A stretch of 64,000 bases of DNA from Epiperipatus broadwayi. Taxonomy: Eukaryota > Onychophora > Udeonychophora > Euonychophora > Peripatidae. This document shows positions 60,931 to 64,000 of the stretch, piece after piece (position 1 is the first letter of the stretch; the number at the start of each line of letters is the position of its first letter). The stretch spans positions 7,022,036 to 7,086,035 of the forward strand of contig JAQFVV010006231.1 of the NCBI GenBank assembly GCA_028023455.1, read 5' to 3'. The notes beneath the pieces were generated by a model. It had not been told where the DNA came from, made no database searches, and saw only the letters and a program-made list of their open reading frames with translations. Made by a program: the position numbers and the translations under genes.

Positions 60931-63287
60931 TCCAAATAATAAACTATTTGATTATTATTTTAATTTAAACAAAAAAAACTTTCAGATAGCTATCTATTTA
61001 TTTATACTCTCTATATAAAAACGAATTACATAATTTGTTTTGCTTTAAACAATTTTTGACTTTTTTTAAAAAAAAAATCAAATTTATTATTATTATATTT
61101 TGCCAATATTATGTAAAACAATATCTAAAATTTATAATCAAGTACAATAATAACCATTAATCTCTTTTGTTTTAAGGAAAACTCGTAAACATTGTTAATC
61201 TTAAGCTTAAGCTTAAAAATGATGATGGCGCTAAAAATTTTTTCTTTTCATGTTTATCAATTTTTTATTCACGTATGTTTTACTTTATTTCTCCATATAC
61301 TTCAATGTAATTTGTAAATAAATAGTTTTACAAAATGCTCAGTTGTTGCTATACGATTCCAAATAAAAATATGTAGATTTTTCTTTCAGAAATTTTACGT
61401 GATATTTTGCCGCAGCAGTCAATATCTGACTTTCTTTCTTTTTTTCTTTTTTTAAGTAAATCCTGTATTGATTAACTGCAATTGATGATTCATTAAATGT
61501 TTATTTACTTTTTCAATTAGTTTGCTGGTTTCTATAGTATTTTTCTTCTAACTTATAAAAATATTAATTATCTAGTTAAACTTATAGATTTTTTTCCCAC
61601 TTAAACTTTACTAGCGATTTCAAAGTAAAATTAGAAAGGGGGAGGGGGGAGGGAGATAAACTACCATCCAATAGTAGCAGACTATCTGATAAATAATCAG
61701 TTTATAGCTAGTTTTATTTGGAGGGTTATCAAATGATTATTGATAACTGTATTATACCATGGAAAATTAAAATATATATCCCATATATGACTTATTTTAT
61801 TTGTATACTGTTATACTTACCTGACATTGGAAAATATATATATATTTGTTATTTTTTCTTTCTTAAAGAACTGGAAAACAGATTTTTGTCATCCTATTAT
61901 ATTAGATTATAGATGACTCAATTATACCTACCTTTGAAACATTTTGAGACAAATAGTAGCCAAACATGATTGAAAGAATGTTGACTAATTTAATGTTCTT
62001 TTGAATGACTGAATAAATAAAATTTATATATATTTCATTAAGTAATTAACATATTAGTACAATAACCAAAATATTCCATATGATTTATATATATTGCGTA
62101 CGATTTACATACAGTTTGAATAATCTATTGCCTATATATACACTACCCATACAATTACCCACATTCCAAGACTATGATTATAAGGACATTTAACACCATT
62201 GAAAGTGTTTAGCTTTGATCATAATTTTCATGCAATTATAACTTTTCTTATGAGAGCATGTCAGTACATATAGTTATAATTTACAATAATCTAAAAAAAG
62301 TTTTTTAATTTTATAAATTGCAATATCTTATATGCATAATGTATCTTGATTTAAGTTGTTACACACATATAAACATAGTTATTGCATTGCTACTCAAAAT
62401 TTATTGTATTTTTTAAACAACCTGCAGAGCATTGGGAAGAGGTAAAAAAATAAAATGAGATTGTGCCTGTTTGCTCATATAATTTATCATTTGAATAAAA
62501 ATATATTTTTATTTTAAATTGTCCAAAATATATATTTATGCCATCGTTTTCAGTATTTTATAACTATATATAACATTGTTATATTGAAATGCAATATTTA
62601 TTTTAAAAGGTGTGGGTTTTTTAAAATGATTCTTTAATTTTTTTTAAATTTTGGTTGGGTAGAAGGGTAGCAAAGTAGCATTTTTATAAAAGTGGAAAGT
62701 ATCCTTATAATGATCCCGATCAGATAGTAGTTCCCCAATCTAGTTTCTAGTTTTTGTAATGAATACAAAACTTGTACTATCTTTTTCTTTAAAAAAAAAA
62801 AAAACTGTTTATTTATTTGCTTTAATTTTCTAGCCAATTGGTCTTTTTTGTAAATAATATAACTTATGTACACTTACTTATTCTTTTCTTCCAAAAAAAT
62901 ATTTATTTTTATGCTTTAAATCATTAAGTGTGTTGTTATAGAACATATTGATGAAACTTTTTTGTTCATCATCCCCTCCCCCCATATGTTTGTTACAACT
63001 GTATTTTTTTTTAATATAAATATATCTTTATCAAATTTTTATATTTAACATAAATTTTTTTAAAGCATATAATGAATAAAAAAAATCATAGAATAAAATA
63101 TCAATTTTGCAAATAAAAAATTAACAATAATATTATCAAGACCAACAAAAAAAAATTATAGCAGACTTCTTTTTTAAAAAAAAATGTATAAAAAATAAAT
63201 TATTCTTAATGAAATCTTTGTGCTTTAGTTAAAATTTTATTAAAATAACAAAATTAATCTTTGAAATATTAAAAATCATTTTAATTA
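60931..63287. other. AT-rich stretch, no gene recognised
   Basis: Includes a G-rich tract at 61637-61656 and ATGATGGCGCTAAAA near 61220, which recalls the GATGGCGC inner end of the 4.7-kb element. No frame of interest. Confidence 0.35.
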
Positions 63288-63458
<171 letters not shown>

Positions 63459-63632
63459 TATTATTGACAAAGGCTATTCCCTATAGGATATCATTTACAG
63501 TTTTGGGAGATAATTTTCTCCTGAAAATCACATACATTCAAACAAAAGCTCTGCATAAACATCACATAACTTATTAAGACAATAAAACTAATTATTCAAG
63601 GCTTTAGTAGGTTTATAAATATAGAAGATAAG

Positions 63633-63691
63633 CTATCAACAATCTCAACCTGTAGTTTAAGAAAATTGTTACAGGTTGAGATTGTTGATAG
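63633..63691. repeat. Perfect 22-bp hairpin
   Basis: 63633-63654 (starts CTATCAACAATCTCAACC) and 63670-63691 are exact reverse complements with a 15-bp loop. There is no long T run after it, so it is not an obvious terminator. Confidence 0.9.
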
Positions 63692-63780
63692 TTTAAGGGT
63701 TGATTGTTATTATTATATAACTTATTAATAATTGTACAAAAAAAAAGGAAACTAGTTAATAAATAAAACAATTGAAATCT

Positions 63781-63945
63781 GGATTCCAAGAGATTGTAAA
63801 AGACCCAGAAAGAGATCACATGTGAGATGGATGAAATATAAAAGTGTGTAGGGATGATGTGAACAAGAAAGGCTAGAGATCATTGGATTGAACTTGGAGA
63901 AACCTTTATCTTGCAGTGGATTGATGATGGTTGATGATGATTTAT
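63781..63945 (+). pseudogene. RTE-like LINE 3' end fragment
   Basis: The plus-strand frame from about 63780 reads WIPRDCKRPRKRSHVRWMKY. Later TTGGATTGAACTTGGAGAAACC and CAGTGGATTGATGATGG correspond to the C-terminus and (ATG)n tail of the 33.5-kb copy (WIELGVTFILQWIDNG). It is a severely 5'-truncated insertion in the opposite orientation to the other RTE copies. Confidence 0.75.
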
Positions 63946-64000
63946 TTTTTTGTTAACATTGGGATAAAAAGCTGCTCAAATGCAGTATATTTTCTTTTAA

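Noticed and set aside
63633-63691. Rho-independent terminator
   Set aside because: Eukaryotic context, and no T run directly after the hairpin.

Overview
The window is AT-rich eukaryotic, almost certainly metazoan, DNA (about three quarters A+T by eye). It looks like intergenic or intronic sequence from a repeat-laden genome. The animal call rests on the mobile-element mix: RTE-like LINEs with an APE endonuclease, LINE remnants of at least two other types, hAT transposases of the GTF2IRD2/Charlie-like and KIAA1586-like kinds, a Penelope-like element (PLE) with RT and GIY-YIG traces, tRNA-derived SINEs, MITEs and long (TAA)n arrays. I could not identify the species. I found no intact host gene, rRNA gene, functional tRNA gene or CRISPR array. 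Nearly every long reading frame is a decayed transposon piece or a chance frame.

Layout. 0-6 kb: a SINE-like repeat, a complete but dead hAT element with a perfect 8-bp target-site duplication (TSD) at 631-3344, and a candidate 1.15-kb element (4727-5872) enclosing telomere-like CCCTAA repeats. 6-15 kb: two RTE fragments, a 0.2-kb MITE and an acidic frame remnant. 15-21 kb: a LINE ORF2 tail with raised GC, a CCHC zinc-knuckle element on the other strand, and foldback repeats. 22.5-24 kb: a PLE remnant, then a 115-bp tandem duplication whose first copy carries a SINE insertion. 26-31 kb: a foldback repeat, a KIAA1586-type hAT pseudogene (27537-29575) and a hAT MITE with perfect TSD. 32-39 kb: hammerhead-like palindrome, the best-preserved RTE copy (33455-36360), SINE and a 209-bp (TTA)n array. 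39-50 kb: foldback, SINEs and decayed LINE copies. 50-55 kb: large palindrome, LINE remnant, tRNA-like duplication and a 782-bp MITE. 55-64 kb: mostly unrecognised DNA, a probable Ty3/gypsy Pol tail, (AAT)n and an RTE 3' tail.

The parts form no pathway but may be linked as autonomous and dependent elements: RTE proteins could mobilise the SINEs, hAT transposases the CAGTG-ended MITEs, and the PLE protein the hammerhead-like repeats. These links are inferences. The most unusual signals are the hammerhead-like motifs in inverted pairing, the SINE insertion beside its own empty site, and a foldback family with arms of about 165 bp.
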